NCBI GenBank assembly: GCA_024809215.1
Contig: JANUBW010000008.1
Span: 186,001 to 250,000 of the forward strand
Source: Niastella sp. OAS944
GTDB taxonomy: Bacteria; Bacteroidota; Bacteroidia; Chitinophagales; Chitinophagaceae
Direction: 5' to 3'
DNA length: 64,000 nt
Shown here: piece by piece, positions 1 through 9,460 of the stretch
How positions within the stretch are numbered: the first letter of the stretch is position 1
Layout of the letters: every line of letters begins with the position of its first letter
Notes under the pieces: generated by a model
The model's input: only the letters and a program-made list of their open reading frames with translations
Told to the model about the DNA's origin: nothing
Database searches by the model: none
Translations under genes and position numbers: made by a program

Positions 1-1405
1 AACGATCGTAGGTTCCAAAGTAGGCCGGATAGGTTTTCTCCATCCGGAGAACAGTAGCATCCAAAACGTCTTCCTTTCGGGCGAGCCCAATCTTTTCCAG
101 TTCGATTATGGCTGTTTCCTTGATCACTTCTTCAGACAGGTTCCAAAAATCATCTTCTTTATTGCAAAAGTATTCCATGCCGATCCAGCTTGTTGCAGGG
201 TCTTTTACCAGGAAAGGACTCCAATTGTTAAACAGCTGTAGCCGGCCCACCTTTACATCTTTTTCCTGTACGTAAATCCATGTATCCTCCAGGCTAAGTT
301 TTTTGAAACCACCAGTTGCTTTATCCTGAGTAGAGAATTGTTTTAACAATAAACCAACCGTAATAAAATCACGGTATAACAAACCAGCCGCTACTTCTTT
401 TACATCGTTTGGAACGTTACCTGACATGCCCCCAATAAGCTCATTAACGGGCATGGTAGAGAAAAAATAGTCGCCTTCCCAGGATTTAGTTTCCCCGGTT
501 TGCGAATGAATAGATTGAATGGCTGAAACTCCGTCTTTATGATTTGCTATACTTGTAACTTTTTGATGGAAGATGATTTCACCGCCCATGCTTTCAATTT
601 GCCGGGCAACTTCTTCCCAAAGCTGACCAGGTCCATGTTTGGGATAAAGAAAGCGTTCGATCTGACTGGTTTCCACATTTTTTTGCGCAATATCCCGGTC
701 GTCTTTTTTCTTACGCTTTAGCGCATGTGCTACTGCTTTGGTTATGGATACTCCTTTGATCCTTTGCGCTCCCCATTCGGCGGATATTTCGTTACAATTA
801 ACTCCCCAAACTTTTTCGGTATAATCTTTAAAAAAGGTCTTGTATAAGGTTTTTCCAAACCTATTTATCATAAAGTCTTCAAGCGTTCTTTCTTTTCTTC
901 GGGGAAATAGCCTGGCAAATGTATAGGAGAAACCAATTTTCATGGTTAGCAGAATACCTAATTTGCGAAGGGTGTTAGGCGACAGATTGAGTGGATAATT
1001 AAAAAACTGGCGCAGGAAATAAATGCGCGATAAACGACGGCGCAACAACATTACCTTGTCCTTATCAAGCGGTGCAGTACCGGAAGCTCCTGTAGTATAT
1101 AAAGCGCGTGAGCGGTTCTGATAGTTAATGTTAACTTCACCTTCGGTAGTGGTTTCCAACGGCATAAAACGGAACCACCAATCCATAACCCTGTCTGATT
1201 TGGAGAAAAAACGATGCCCTCCAATATCAATACGGTTTCCCTTGTAATTAACGGTCTTGGATATCCCCCCAATGTCACCGGATCTTTCAAGGATTATTGG
1301 CTTTATGTTTGTCCGTGTCAGTAATTCATAGGCGGCTGTCAAACCCGCAGGTCCAGCCCCAATGATAATTGCTTTCTTGTTGTACTTAACAGTATCGTTT
1401 TTCAT
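1..1405 (-). CDS. FAD-dependent oxidoreductase (protoporphyrinogen oxidase/UDP-galactopyranose mutase-like), cut by the window edge
   Basis: The minus-strand frame is open from an ATG at 1405 to the left edge, giving about 467 residues without the C-terminus. The N-terminus has a Rossmann FAD-binding motif ([16 protein letters not shown], residues 14-29), an acidic residue that would hold the ribose (ILER), then GGISKTV and [10 protein letters not shown], typical of the flavin amine-oxidase/HemY-like superfamily. A KVWG motif with [14 protein letters not shown] lies in the middle. Relatives are flavoproteins often found near polysaccharide or isoprenoid genes; the substrate cannot be told from sequence. 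It stands alone and is divergent from the methyltransferase at 1514. Family confidence is high, function low. Confidence 0.85.
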   Translation of the reverse strand, partial: MKNDTVKYNKKAIIIGAGPAGLTAAYELLTRTNIKPIILERSGDIGGISKTVNYKGNRIDIGGHRFFSKSDRVMDWWFRFMPLETTTEGEVNINYQNRSRALYTTGASGTAPLDKDKVMLLRRRLSRIYFLRQFFNYPLNLSPNTLRKLGILLTMKIGFSYTFARLFPRRKERTLEDFMINRFGKTLYKTFFKDYTEKVWGVNCNEISAEWGAQRIKGVSITKAVAHALKRKKKDDRDIAQKNVETSQIERFLYPKHGPGQLWEEVARQIESMGGEIIFHQKVTSIANHKDGVSAIQSIHSQTGETKSWEGDYFFSTMPVNELIGGMSGNVPNDVKEVAAGLLYRDFITVGLLLKQFSTQDKATGGFKKLSLEDTWIYVQEKDVKVGRLQLFNNWSPFLVKDPATSWIGMEYFCNKEDDFWNLSEEVIKETAIIELEKIGLARKEDVLDATVLRMEKTYPAYFGTYDR

Positions 1406-1513
1406 GAATGCGACTGTGAAATTAATAAAATTCCGTCATTCCTATACTTACATGGCAACGGCAATGATCTTTTGACTAATAATCAGTATCTTCCACTATA
1501 AACCTTACTCCAT

Positions 1514-2092
1514 ATGACAGAAGAGATCAATCAACACCTGCCCACCGCCTATAAAGAAATTGACATTGCCACCAAATTGTCGGGCTTTACAATGGCCTCC
1601 GATATTTTAACCTGTTCATTACTACGTACGCTCGCTGCTTCCAAACCCGAGGGTAAGTTTTTAGAACTGGGTACCGGCTCGGGACTTTCAACATCATGGA
1701 TACTCGACGGAATGGATAATGATTCTACACTGGTCTCAATAGACAATGATCCTGGCTATTTAAAGATCGCCAGTGACCATTTAGGTCATGACGACCGCCT
1801 GAGCCTGGTGCTTGCAGACGGAGGCGAATGGCTGGCCGAGAACTGGTATCAAAAGTTCGATTATATCTTTGCCGATACCTGGCATGGCAAGTATCTTTTG
1901 TTAAACGAAGCACTGGCTATGTTAAAAAAAGGCGGACTGTATATCATTGATGATATGTTGCCGCAACCCAACTGGCCCGATGGGCACAATGAAAAGGCTA
2001 AGAATTTAATGGCAACCCTTGATGCGCGGAAAGACCTGTTGATTACAAAACAAGTTTGGGCAACAGGTATTATTGTGGCAGTTAAAAAGTAA
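1514..2092 (+). CDS. Class I SAM-dependent O-methyltransferase-like protein
   Basis: A 192-residue protein with a class I Rossmann methyltransferase core. Motif I is FLELGTGSGLS (residues 49-59), the ribose-binding acid follows at the end of strand 2 (SIDND, 75-79), and FDYIFADTWHGKY and GGLYIIDDMLPQ are the later strands. The layout resembles small caffeoyl-CoA/O-methyltransferase-type enzymes, but the acceptor is unknown. It is monocistronic, with a strong hairpin terminator 25 bases after the stop codon. The ATG at 1514 is the first start in the frame and leaves a normal-length N-terminal helix. Confidence 0.85.
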   Translation: MTEEINQHLPTAYKEIDIATKLSGFTMASDILTCSLLRTLAASKPEGKFLELGTGSGLSTSWILDGMDNDSTLVSIDNDPGYLKIASDHLGHDDRLSLVLADGGEWLAENWYQKFDYIFADTWHGKYLLLNEALAMLKKGGLYIIDDMLPQPNWPDGHNEKAKNLMATLDARKDLLITKQVWATGIIVAVKK

Positions 2093-2116
2093 ACGTGCCT
2101 GTAAACAATACATGAT

Positions 2117-2153
2117 AAGTCCCGTCCCGGCTCAGTCGGCACGGGACTTTTTT
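2117..2153 (+). terminator. Rho-independent terminator after the methyltransferase
   Basis: An 8-bp stem AGTCCCGT/ACGGGACT (2118-2125 with 2141-2148), extended inside by CCG/CGG, is followed by a run of six T residues. Confidence 0.85.
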
Positions 2154-2268
2154 ATGCGGCCCGGCTATACCACTTTAGTGGTATTTCGGCCATTAAACAG
2201 AATGAAATCGCCCAATTCAGAAATCTTAATTTTAATTTAGCCGAATTGGCGCTCAAAAAATCAGACGT

Positions 2269-3369
2269 ATGCCACTTTATATGGATGTTCATATTATTCC
2301 TGGCATAAAGGCCCGGGACGTTGCAGAGGCGCATCGGAAAGATGTTCAGCTGCAGGAAGAACATCATTGTAAATGCATGACCTACTGGATAGATGAGGAA
2401 AGAGAGAATGTGTTTTGTTTAATAGATGCGCCCGATAAAGAATGCGTAGTGGCCATGCATCAAAAAGCCCATGGTCTTATACCAAATAAGATCATAGAGG
2501 TGAATCCCGAACTGGTGCAGTCTTTCCTTGGCAGGTTATACGACCCTGAAAATGCAGTTACTACAGATGATGGATTAAAGGTCTTTCACGACCCTTCTTT
2601 TCGCATAATTCTATTTATTAGTATAAAGGACCCGGTCTTATTGCGCCATGAGCTGGGCATCGAAAAAGCAAACGAGCTGCTGAGCATTTGCACCAACCTC
2701 ATAAGGCAGCAGCTCACTGCTTTCGATGGCAGGGAAGTAGAACACCCTGGTAACGGTTTTCTTGCTTCATTTACAGGCGCCGCACAAGCCCTTTCATGTG
2801 CCTTTACCATTCAACAGCTAACACAGCAGCCCGAACTGATGGTTGTTGATCTAAAACTTGCGGTAAATGCAGGTGAGCCTATTGCAACGGTCAGTCAATT
2901 GTTTGGCGATACTATACAGTTTGCGCGGCAATTGTGTTTCATTACCAATGATTCTAAAATAGCTGTTGCATCACTTGTTAAGGAGCTTACCGTTAAAGAT
3001 CAGTTTCAAAAGCCTGCCGGTAATATAGTTACCCTTGTTCCGCAGGATGAAGAACTACTTGCATCATTATTTAATAAACTGGAAGAGAACTGGCAAAATA
3101 CCGATTTTACCGTTAGTGAATTTTGCCAGGCAATGGCAATGAGTCAGTCGCAATTATATAGAAAGACCATTGAGCTTACCGGCAAATCGCCCAATATATT
3201 ACTAAAGGAGTTCAGGCTTGAGAAAGCAAAGGAACTAATGAATAAACAGCGATATAATATTTCTCAAATAACATTCGATACCGGTTTTACCAGCCCTTCC
3301 TACTTCACCAAATGTTTTAAAAGCCATTATGGTTTATTGCCTATGGCTTATCTCGAGTTGTTACGCTGA
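2269..3369 (+). CDS. DUF4242 / cyclase-like / AraC-HTH fusion regulator
   Basis: A 366-residue protein with three parts. Residues 1-90 resemble the small DUF4242 (SCO4226-like, ferredoxin-fold) domain. Residues about 105-260 resemble a degenerate class III nucleotide cyclase or sensor fold (FISIKDPVLLRHELGIEKA; LKLAVNAGEP; FGDTIQFARQL). Residues about 268-366 are an AraC-type double helix-turn-helix (TVSEFCQAMAMSQSQLYRK; TGFTSPSYFTKCFKSHYG). I see no metal-binding aspartate pair in the cyclase-like part, so it is probably a ligand sensor. The next gene encodes a secreted DUF4242 protein, so this is probably its regulator. The ATG at 2269 starts the DUF4242 fold directly. Confidence 0.82.
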   Translation: MPLYMDVHIIPGIKARDVAEAHRKDVQLQEEHHCKCMTYWIDEERENVFCLIDAPDKECVVAMHQKAHGLIPNKIIEVNPELVQSFLGRLYDPENAVTTDDGLKVFHDPSFRIILFISIKDPVLLRHELGIEKANELLSICTNLIRQQLTAFDGREVEHPGNGFLASFTGAAQALSCAFTIQQLTQQPELMVVDLKLAVNAGEPIATVSQLFGDTIQFARQLCFITNDSKIAVASLVKELTVKDQFQKPAGNIVTLVPQDEELLASLFNKLEENWQNTDFTVSEFCQAMAMSQSQLYRKTIELTGKSPNILLKEFRLEKAKELMNKQRYNISQITFDTGFTSPSYFTKCFKSHYGLLPMAYLELLR

Positions 3370-3426
3370 ATGAATTTTACCATCTTCTGAACGATTTGTT
3401 TCAACCTTCACTTACTATAGTTTTTA

Positions 3427-3442
3427 TTGATCAATGATTGAT
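3427..3442. promoter_or_regulatory. Possible operator palindrome between the AraC regulator and the DUF4242 gene
   Basis: The perfect palindrome ATCAATGATTGAT (3430-3442) sits about 45 bases upstream of a good -7 box for the downstream gene, with ATTGATCAAT overlapping it. Its position fits an activator site. That the AraC protein binds here is inference. Confidence 0.3.
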
Positions 3443-3486
3443 ATTTATTGAATGATTTGTTATACAGCTTCCCTTGTTGTTGAAGT

Positions 3487-3494
3487 TACCTTTG
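3487..3494 (+). promoter_or_regulatory. Bacteroidota -7 promoter element (TACCTTTG) for the DUF4242 protein
   Basis: A perfect match to TAnnTTTG lies 27 bases before the start codon at 3521. No clear -33 TTTG lies 19-21 bases upstream, which would fit an activator-dependent promoter. Confidence 0.5.
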
Positions 3495-3520
3495 GTTTAT
3501 TAAATCATTAATCAATCAAC

Positions 3521-3919
3521 ATGAAAAGCAACATCCATTACAGCGCACTTGTTATTGTCATTCTGTTAGCATTCAGTTTTGCCGGAATGGCGCAAACAAA
3601 CTTTGTTACCGAAAACTCTAAAACCAAAAAACAAGCAACAATGAAAATGTATGTTATTGAGCGGGAAATTCCTGACTTGGGTAAATTCACCCATGAGCAA
3701 TTAAAAAGCGCTTCACAAACATCATGCGGCGTATTGAAATCAATGGGGCCGAAAATTGAGTGGGTACACAGTTATGTAACAGGTAATAAAATGTATTGCA
3801 TTTACCGGGCCGAAAGTGTGGAGTTGATCAAAGAGCACGCCCAAAAAGGTGGCTTCCCCGCCAATTCAATTGTTGAAGTATCCGACATCATCAGTCCGGC
3901 AACAGCTACAGCCAACTGA
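3521..3919 (+). CDS. Secreted DUF4242 (SCO4226-like) protein
   Basis: A 132-residue protein. Residues 1-25 form a signal peptide ending FSFAGMAQ, so it is exported. The mature part (KMYVIEREIPDLGKFT to IVEVSDIISPA) is one DUF4242 domain, a small ferredoxin-like fold related to a described nickel-binding actinobacterial protein. The conserved segment SCGVLKSMGPKIEWVHSYVT carries a cysteine. It follows the DUF4242-AraC regulator on the same strand with its own promoter-like sequence. The function is unknown; the cysteine and histidine could bind metal, which is inference. Confidence 0.8.
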   Translation: MKSNIHYSALVIVILLAFSFAGMAQTNFVTENSKTKKQATMKMYVIEREIPDLGKFTHEQLKSASQTSCGVLKSMGPKIEWVHSYVTGNKMYCIYRAESVELIKEHAQKGGFPANSIVEVSDIISPATATAN

Positions 3920-3948
3920 GCCATGAAATACTAAAGCCATGAAAAAAG

Positions 3949-3977
3949 AAAGCCTTCCGCCGTTGACGGAAGGCTTT
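3949..3977. terminator. Bidirectional terminator between convergent genes
   Basis: An 11-bp perfect stem AAAGCCTTCCG/CGGAAGGCTTT with a 7-base loop. An A-rich tract on its left gives the T-run for the minus-strand gene. Confidence 0.85.
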
Positions 3978-3995
3978 ACTATAATGTTATCTTCA

Positions 3996-5084
3996 TTATT
4001 GCTGCGTAAGCCAGTATACTGATAATATCAACAGTATTACCAAAATAACCGTAAGCGTTACTTTGCCTGCCGATACTGGTTTCTTACCATAGATCTTACC
4101 GGTTTGTCCGTTAATAAGAAAGTGGTACTTCTTGGTTTTGTAAACATATGAACAAACCCATAAGGGCAACAGAATGTGTTTGTAGGTTTGATTCTCATAC
4201 GAAGTATTTATCTGCAGATCGCGGTACGTATCTATACGGCATTGTTCGGCACAACCTTCGTGAATTACCTGTTGCATAAATTGCTCGGCTTTATCATAAC
4301 CTTCGTGTACGGCAATGTCATACACATCGGCTTTAAACCCCGACATATAACGTGCATCAAAGTTCACCACCTCTGCAAGATTGTAGGGGTAAATGCTTTC
4401 GTATTCGTTTTGCGTTAATTCAGTTGCCCCACCAATAAGGATATCATCAAACTCGTGCTGATATTCACCTTCGCGATAGATCCATTCTGTTCTTCGTTCC
4501 TGTCTGCTTGTTCTGTTACCATTTGAATCGGTATCAGAAACGTTTACATAATAGTAACGGCCGCCATAACCACTCCAGTGGCTATAGGTTTGCGCATCGT
4601 AGGTCCAGAAGGGAACATAAATACCATGCAGTGCATCCTGCCGGGCAAACTGACTAAGGTCGCGGGGCGCCCACCAGCCATTGCCCAGCCAGGCTTTGAA
4701 AATAGAAATAGATTTTTGTTGATCTACTGCAAAAGGAATAATACCCGATGGTTGAATGAGCCGTGTTTTATAAGCTACCGGGTTCACCACCTCGAAGTTG
4801 CAAAAGCTGCAAATGAAAGTGGGTGTATCGGAAACAAAAACTGTTTGTGAGCCGCAGCGTTCACATTTATATACCTGTTGTTCTATAAGAACAGCAGGAT
4901 CGCCTGCTTCTGACATCTGTTGGCGAAGGCTGTTTTCTTTAACCCGGTCGGCGCCATTTTCAATGGCAACCTTAACGCCACAATATTCGCATTCCAGTTG
5001 TTGATGCCCGGGGTTGAAATACAATTGCGCATTACAGCCCGGGCATGGGAATAGCATTAGGGAATCTTTCTGAACTTGTTCCAT
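3996..5084 (-). CDS. TFIIB-type zinc-ribbon membrane protein (YdjG-like)
   Basis: A 362-residue protein with two zinc ribbons near the N-terminus: CPGCNAQLYF..CEYCG at about 14-36 and CERCG..CSFC at about 74-95. A long soluble part rich in Tyr and Trp follows (VPFWTYDAQTYSHWSGYGG), and a single membrane helix ends the protein (about 340-359). This layout matches YdjG-type proteins, which in Bacillus sit next to an SPFH protein (YdjI) and PspA. Here the SPFH gene lies 24 bases upstream on the same strand, so the two are probably one transcript and one membrane assembly. No enzyme motif is visible. The family match is good; the role is inference. Confidence 0.8.
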   Translation of the reverse strand: MEQVQKDSLMLFPCPGCNAQLYFNPGHQQLECEYCGVKVAIENGADRVKENSLRQQMSEAGDPAVLIEQQVYKCERCGSQTVFVSDTPTFICSFCNFEVVNPVAYKTRLIQPSGIIPFAVDQQKSISIFKAWLGNGWWAPRDLSQFARQDALHGIYVPFWTYDAQTYSHWSGYGGRYYYVNVSDTDSNGNRTSRQERRTEWIYREGEYQHEFDDILIGGATELTQNEYESIYPYNLAEVVNFDARYMSGFKADVYDIAVHEGYDKAEQFMQQVIHEGCAEQCRIDTYRDLQINTSYENQTYKHILLPLWVCSYVYKTKKYHFLINGQTGKIYGKKPVSAGKVTLTVILVILLILSVYWLTQQ

Positions 5085-5108
5085 AAGATGGTTGTCAGGG
5101 TTATTCGT

Positions 5109-6122
5109 TTACAGCTTGCCCAGTATCTCGGCTTTCTTTTGGTTGAATTCTTCTTCTGTAAGAACACCTGCGGCTTTCAGTTCGCCCAGTTGTTTTAACA
5201 GGTCGATCATTTTTTGTTGATCGTTACCACCGGCAGCACTACCGGCATTTTGTTGTTGCTGTGGTTGCTGGGGCTGGGTTTGTGTTTGCATCATATTCGT
5301 GAGCAAAACACCTGCGCCCATACCGGCCATATTGGCTGCGCCCGCATTCTCCGACATATTCTCCAACGCAATACCTGCCTGCATTTGGTTGAACTGGTTC
5401 AGTTTGTCGCTCATCATGTTCACCTGCGTAGCTTTGTCGAACATTCTTTCCACTTCTTCGGGCAGGCTAACATTTTCAATATAGAATTGACCCAACTCTA
5501 TACCCCAGGCATCAAAATCGGTTTGGAAGATGGGTTTTAACTTATTGCCTATTTCGGTAAAATTAGCTGCCAGGTCAAGTACCGAAACACCCGCTTCGGC
5601 CAATCCTTCAGCCATTTTGCTGATGATGGTATTGCGGCATTGTTCGCTAATGGCGTCAATAGGTACATAGGGATTAGTACCTGCAAATTCTGTAATGAAT
5701 TTTTTAGCGTCTTTTACCCTGATGGTATACGTACCAAATGATCTTACCCGCACCTGTTTAAATTCAGGGTCGCGCATGATAATAGGGTTTGAGGTGCCCC
5801 ATTTCAAATTGGTGAACTGTTTGGTGTTCACAAAGAATACATCAACCTTAAAGGGAGAATCGAACAGGTATTTCCACGACTTCAGCGTGGTAGTAATGGG
5901 CATGTTTTGAGTAGAGAGCTCGTACCGGCCGGGTTTGTATTCATCGCCAAATTCGCCTTCATTCATCAATACCACCACCTGCGATTCCCGTACGGTTAAC
6001 TGCGCCTTGTTCATGATCTTATTTCCCTTGTCGGGAAATTTATAAAGAACTGTATTGTTCGAGTCATCAACCCAGTCAATGACCTCTATAAATTCATTCT
6101 TGATAAAATCGAATAATCCCAT
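5109..6122 (-). CDS. SPFH-domain protein with C-terminal SHOCT domain (YdjI/virion-core-like)
   Basis: A 337-residue protein. Residues about 30-240 are an SPFH/band-7 domain of the YdjI or 'virion core' type (KAQLTVRESQVVVLMNEGEF; GTYTIRVKDAKKFI; FDAWGIELGQFYIENVSLP). A glycine/alanine stretch and a Gln/Pro-rich linker (about 265-300) follow. Residues about 305-337 form a SHOCT helical pair (KQLGELKAAGVLTEEEFNQ). SPFH proteins build membrane-associated scaffolds. It is the first gene of a pair with the zinc-ribbon protein, which probably docks with it in a membrane stress or repair assembly. That role is inferred from the Bacillus gene neighbourhood. Confidence 0.85.
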   Translation of the reverse strand: MGLFDFIKNEFIEVIDWVDDSNNTVLYKFPDKGNKIMNKAQLTVRESQVVVLMNEGEFGDEYKPGRYELSTQNMPITTTLKSWKYLFDSPFKVDVFFVNTKQFTNLKWGTSNPIIMRDPEFKQVRVRSFGTYTIRVKDAKKFITEFAGTNPYVPIDAISEQCRNTIISKMAEGLAEAGVSVLDLAANFTEIGNKLKPIFQTDFDAWGIELGQFYIENVSLPEEVERMFDKATQVNMMSDKLNQFNQMQAGIALENMSENAGAANMAGMGAGVLLTNMMQTQTQPQQPQQQQNAGSAAGGNDQQKMIDLLKQLGELKAAGVLTEEEFNQKKAEILGKL

Positions 6123-6329
6123 ATACTGTTGATTTTAGGAGTTGGCTAAAGTTGGTTGTTTGTAATTCTTACAAATTGGTAGTGAAACCTGGTAGAAAAT
6201 TACACCAATCTGATTAAGAATTGCAATCCTTAACGAAAATTAAATGAAAGTCTTTCGTAATGTGAGTAATTTTTTATTCTTCATTGGCATTTCTTACCCA
6301 AAAACCCGGGCAAACGAGGACAATTACTA

Positions 6330-6361
6330 TTGGTAGCAATTAGCTAAACAAGATATCTTTA
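6330..6361 (+). promoter_or_regulatory. Promoter of the secreted metalloprotease
   Basis: TTGG (6330-6333), a 20-base spacer, then TATCTTT (6354-6360), close to the Bacteroidota pattern TTTG-N19-21-TAnnTTTG. The untranslated leader would be about 160 bases. The rest of the 6123-6527 spacer shows no gene. Confidence 0.45.
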
Positions 6362-6527
6362 GCGCAGTTAAAAACCATCGCACCCCTTCGCCTCACAAGC
6401 GCTATTTATAAATCCTTCTTCACAATGCTTTTTAGGCTTTTTGTTTCATGCTAATAAGCGTGAATTCGTATCCCTATGCCCATTCCCCAACACGATCTTT
6501 CATTTAACCATTAAAAAATCGAGTATT

Positions 6528-9341
6528 ATGAAAAAACTGTCATTATTGCTATTGAGCGCTATGCTGCTGGGCATGGCTGGCTATAGCCAGGTAAAACCCG
6601 TGCCGTTAGGCAGGGCTGCCGATGTGCTGTCGCATTTCAGAAAACAAATTACAGTTAACGCACAACAACGTATTACCGGCCGGTTAATGTTACGAATAAA
6701 TGCTGCTGATTCAATGCCGGGTAAAGTTAATTTCAGGCAATCGCTGGCTACCGGTAATGAATATCTGGTAGGTGAAATTGAAAATGTACCCGGTTCCTCT
6801 TTCTTTATTCGAATAGAAGGGACCAAAGTAGAAGGGAACATTATTTTACGCAATACTAAAAAAGCATACACTTACTCTTCTGATATTAACGGTAATGTAT
6901 ACATTGCCGAAACAGATATTCAAAAGGTGCTGTGTATTGATTATGAAAAAGCGCCGGCCAGTTCAGCCACCATCGCGGCAGCGGCAGCGCTTACCGCCGC
7001 GCAGTTGTATAGCCTGCAAAGTTATCCGAATGCCAATGGCGTTGTATTGCTCGATTTCGATGGGCAATATGTTTCCGGCACCGGCTGGAACAGTGGCAAC
7101 CCTATTGATGCGGCGCCTTCTACATTAACTGAAGCAGAGCGGTATGAAGTATGGCAATTGATCAGTGAAGATTTTAGTCCGTTCAAACTCAACATCACAA
7201 CAAGTGAGGCCGTGTATAATTCTTACCCGGCCAACAGACGCATGCGCTGTATTTTCACGCCTACCAATACTGCTGCGCCCGGCGCTGGCGGTGTAGCTTA
7301 TCTTAATTCATTTACCTGGGGTAACGAAACGCCCTGCTGGGTTTTTAACGGTGGTATTAAAGGTGCCGGCGATGCCGCCTCGCATGAAGTAGGGCATACA
7401 TTTGGCTTAAGCCACGATGGAAGAACAAGCCCGGTTGAAGAATATTACCTGGGACAAGGCAACTGGGCGCCCATTATGGGCGCTGGTTATTATGAACCTG
7501 TTGTTCAATGGAGCAAAGGCGATTATGCCAACTCAAGCCAAACACAGGACGATCTGGCCATCATTGCAAACAATGCAAATGGAGTAGGGTACCGTGCCGA
7601 TGATCATAGTAATACAAGATCAGCTGCTACTACCATCAATATCAGTGGAACAGGCAGCGCATTTTTAACAGGTAATATTGAAACAACCAGTGATGCCGAC
7701 TTCTTTACATTTACTACAACAGGGGGCGCCGTATCGTTGAATGTTAACCCTGCAGCAAAACATCCTAATCTCGATGTGCTGGCTATCTTATACGACAATG
7801 CCGGTAATGTGGTAACCTCATCAAACCCCGATGGGTTGAATGCTACCCTGAGTGCCATACTTGCTGCAGGCACTTACTTTATTTCAGTGACCGGGGTTGG
7901 CTTTGGCGATCCGGCTTCAACTGGTTATACAAATTATGGTTCGCTTGGTTATTATGCTATTACTGGTACTATTGCCGGTGGGGCCGCTAATACGGTTGCT
8001 ACTTTCTATAAAGACTGTAACTATACGGGCAGCTATGCAGTAAGCCTGGCGCCCGGTGCTTACACGGTGGCCGACCTGGTGGCCAGTGGTATTCCTGATA
8101 AAGACATTTCTTCTTTCACCGTTAACAGCGGTTATGAGGTACTGTTGTACAAGAACAATGCATTGCAGGGAAGTTATACCAGCTTTACCGCAAACACGGC
8201 TTGTTTGGTAAGTTATACGTTAAACGATTCTACCTCTTCATTACGTATAAGGTCAATCACCAACCAGGCGCCCACGGTAAGTTTTGTAAAACCTGTTGCG
8301 GGGGGCATGTATCTTGCCCCGGCTACTGTAGCTATTACCGTTAATGCTGCCGACGCCGATGGCGCTATCAGCAAAGTAGAGTTCTACAATGGCGGTACTA
8401 AACTGGGTGAGGCAACCGCTACGCCTTTTTCTTACAACTGGACGGGTGTAACAACCGGTTCTTACACCATTACTGCAGTGGCCACTGACGATCGTGGTGG
8501 GCAGTCATCAGCAACTGTAGCTATTACTGTTACCAATACACCTATAGCAACTGTATATAAGAACTGTTCATATGGCGGTTATGCGGTAGGGCTGTTGCCT
8601 GGCAATTATACCCTGGGTCAATTGCAAAGCCTGGGCGTTTTGAACGATGATATTTCTTCATTGAAAGTGGCCAGTGGCTACCAGGTTGAATTATTTGCCG
8701 ATAATAACTTTACCGGTACATCAGTAATTATCACCGGCGACAATACCTGTTTAACGGCTAACAGTTTTAATGATCTTACATCTTCATTAAAAGTAAGCGC
8801 TATAGGTGCAATAACCGGGGCAACCGTGTATAAGGATTGTAACTATGCTGGTTATGCTGTTTCACTGTCACCTGGTAATTATACACTTGCCCAATTGCAG
8901 GCATTGGGTGTTTTAGATAATGATATTTCTTCATTAAAAGTGAATGCGGGGTACCAGATCCAATTATTTGCGAGCGACAATTTCCTGGGTAATTCACAAT
9001 CATTCAGTACCGATAACCCATGCCTGGTAACAAACGGGTTTAATGATGTGCCTACTTCAGTAAAAGTATATGCCGTAGCACCGGTAAAACCACAAGATGG
9101 CCTTATTACAGGTGCCGGTGGTTTGAAGCTTTACCCCAATCCTGTGCTTAATGAATTAAGATTCCAAACTGATCTTGATCTTACCGGAGCATTAATAAAA
9201 GTATATGACCTTTCAGGTAGAGTAGTATTACAGGCTAAAAATGTAAACAACAGGCTGAACGTTTCACACTTAACAGCAGGTATGTATTTAGTCAGAGTGA
9301 ATAAGAACGGAAAAATGATCTCTGGTCGTTTTGTTAAATAG
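6528..9341 (+). CDS. Secreted metzincin metalloprotease with PPC, beta/gamma-crystallin, Ig-like and T9SS sorting domains
   Basis: I start at the ATG at 6528 because the signal peptide MKKLSLLLLSAMLLGMAGYSQ begins there; the frame is open 87 bases further upstream. The 937-residue protein has a metzincin zinc site HEVGHTFGLSH (286-296) with a Met-turn IMGAGY, then a pre-peptidase C-terminal beta domain (about 370-480). Three beta/gamma-crystallin modules follow (about 490-575, 674-758, 764-850), with an Ig-like domain (579-672) between the first and second. A type A T9SS sorting domain ends it (about 866-937, LYPNP to GRFVK). The crystallin signatures NDDISS, DNDISS, NDSTSS, NDLTSS and NDVPTS fit the calcium motif; DKDISS does not. 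It is probably an exported calcium-stabilised protease; the substrate is unknown. Confidence 0.92.
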   Translation: MKKLSLLLLSAMLLGMAGYSQVKPVPLGRAADVLSHFRKQITVNAQQRITGRLMLRINAADSMPGKVNFRQSLATGNEYLVGEIENVPGSSFFIRIEGTKVEGNIILRNTKKAYTYSSDINGNVYIAETDIQKVLCIDYEKAPASSATIAAAAALTAAQLYSLQSYPNANGVVLLDFDGQYVSGTGWNSGNPIDAAPSTLTEAERYEVWQLISEDFSPFKLNITTSEAVYNSYPANRRMRCIFTPTNTAAPGAGGVAYLNSFTWGNETPCWVFNGGIKGAGDAASHEVGHTFGLSHDGRTSPVEEYYLGQGNWAPIMGAGYYEPVVQWSKGDYANSSQTQDDLAIIANNANGVGYRADDHSNTRSAATTINISGTGSAFLTGNIETTSDADFFTFTTTGGAVSLNVNPAAKHPNLDVLAILYDNAGNVVTSSNPDGLNATLSAILAAGTYFISVTGVGFGDPASTGYTNYGSLGYYAITGTIAGGAANTVATFYKDCNYTGSYAVSLAPGAYTVADLVASGIPDKDISSFTVNSGYEVLLYKNNALQGSYTSFTANTACLVSYTLNDSTSSLRIRSITNQAPTVSFVKPVAGGMYLAPATVAITVNAADADGAISKVEFYNGGTKLGEATATPFSYNWTGVTTGSYTITAVATDDRGGQSSATVAITVTNTPIATVYKNCSYGGYAVGLLPGNYTLGQLQSLGVLNDDISSLKVASGYQVELFADNNFTGTSVIITGDNTCLTANSFNDLTSSLKVSAIGAITGATVYKDCNYAGYAVSLSPGNYTLAQLQALGVLDNDISSLKVNAGYQIQLFASDNFLGNSQSFSTDNPCLVTNGFNDVPTSVKVYAVAPVKPQDGLITGAGGLKLYPNPVLNELRFQTDLDLTGALIKVYDLSGRVVLQAKNVNNRLNVSHLTAGMYLVRVNKNGKMISGRFVK

Positions 9342-9361
9342 AAAGTAGTATTGAATATGGT

Positions 9362-9400
9362 CCCGGCCCAGGTGAACGTTGTTTCACCGGGGCCGGGATT
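9362..9400 (+). terminator. Terminator after the metalloprotease
   Basis: A long GC-rich hairpin CCCGGCCC..GGTGAA / TTCACC..GGGCCGGG (9362-9376 with 9383-9397) is followed by an AT-rich tail but no pure T-run. Confidence 0.65.
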
Positions 9401-9460
9401 ATTATTATATTTAACGGGTATTCTTATGGAACCTGTATCTATGAATAAAAACATTAATAA

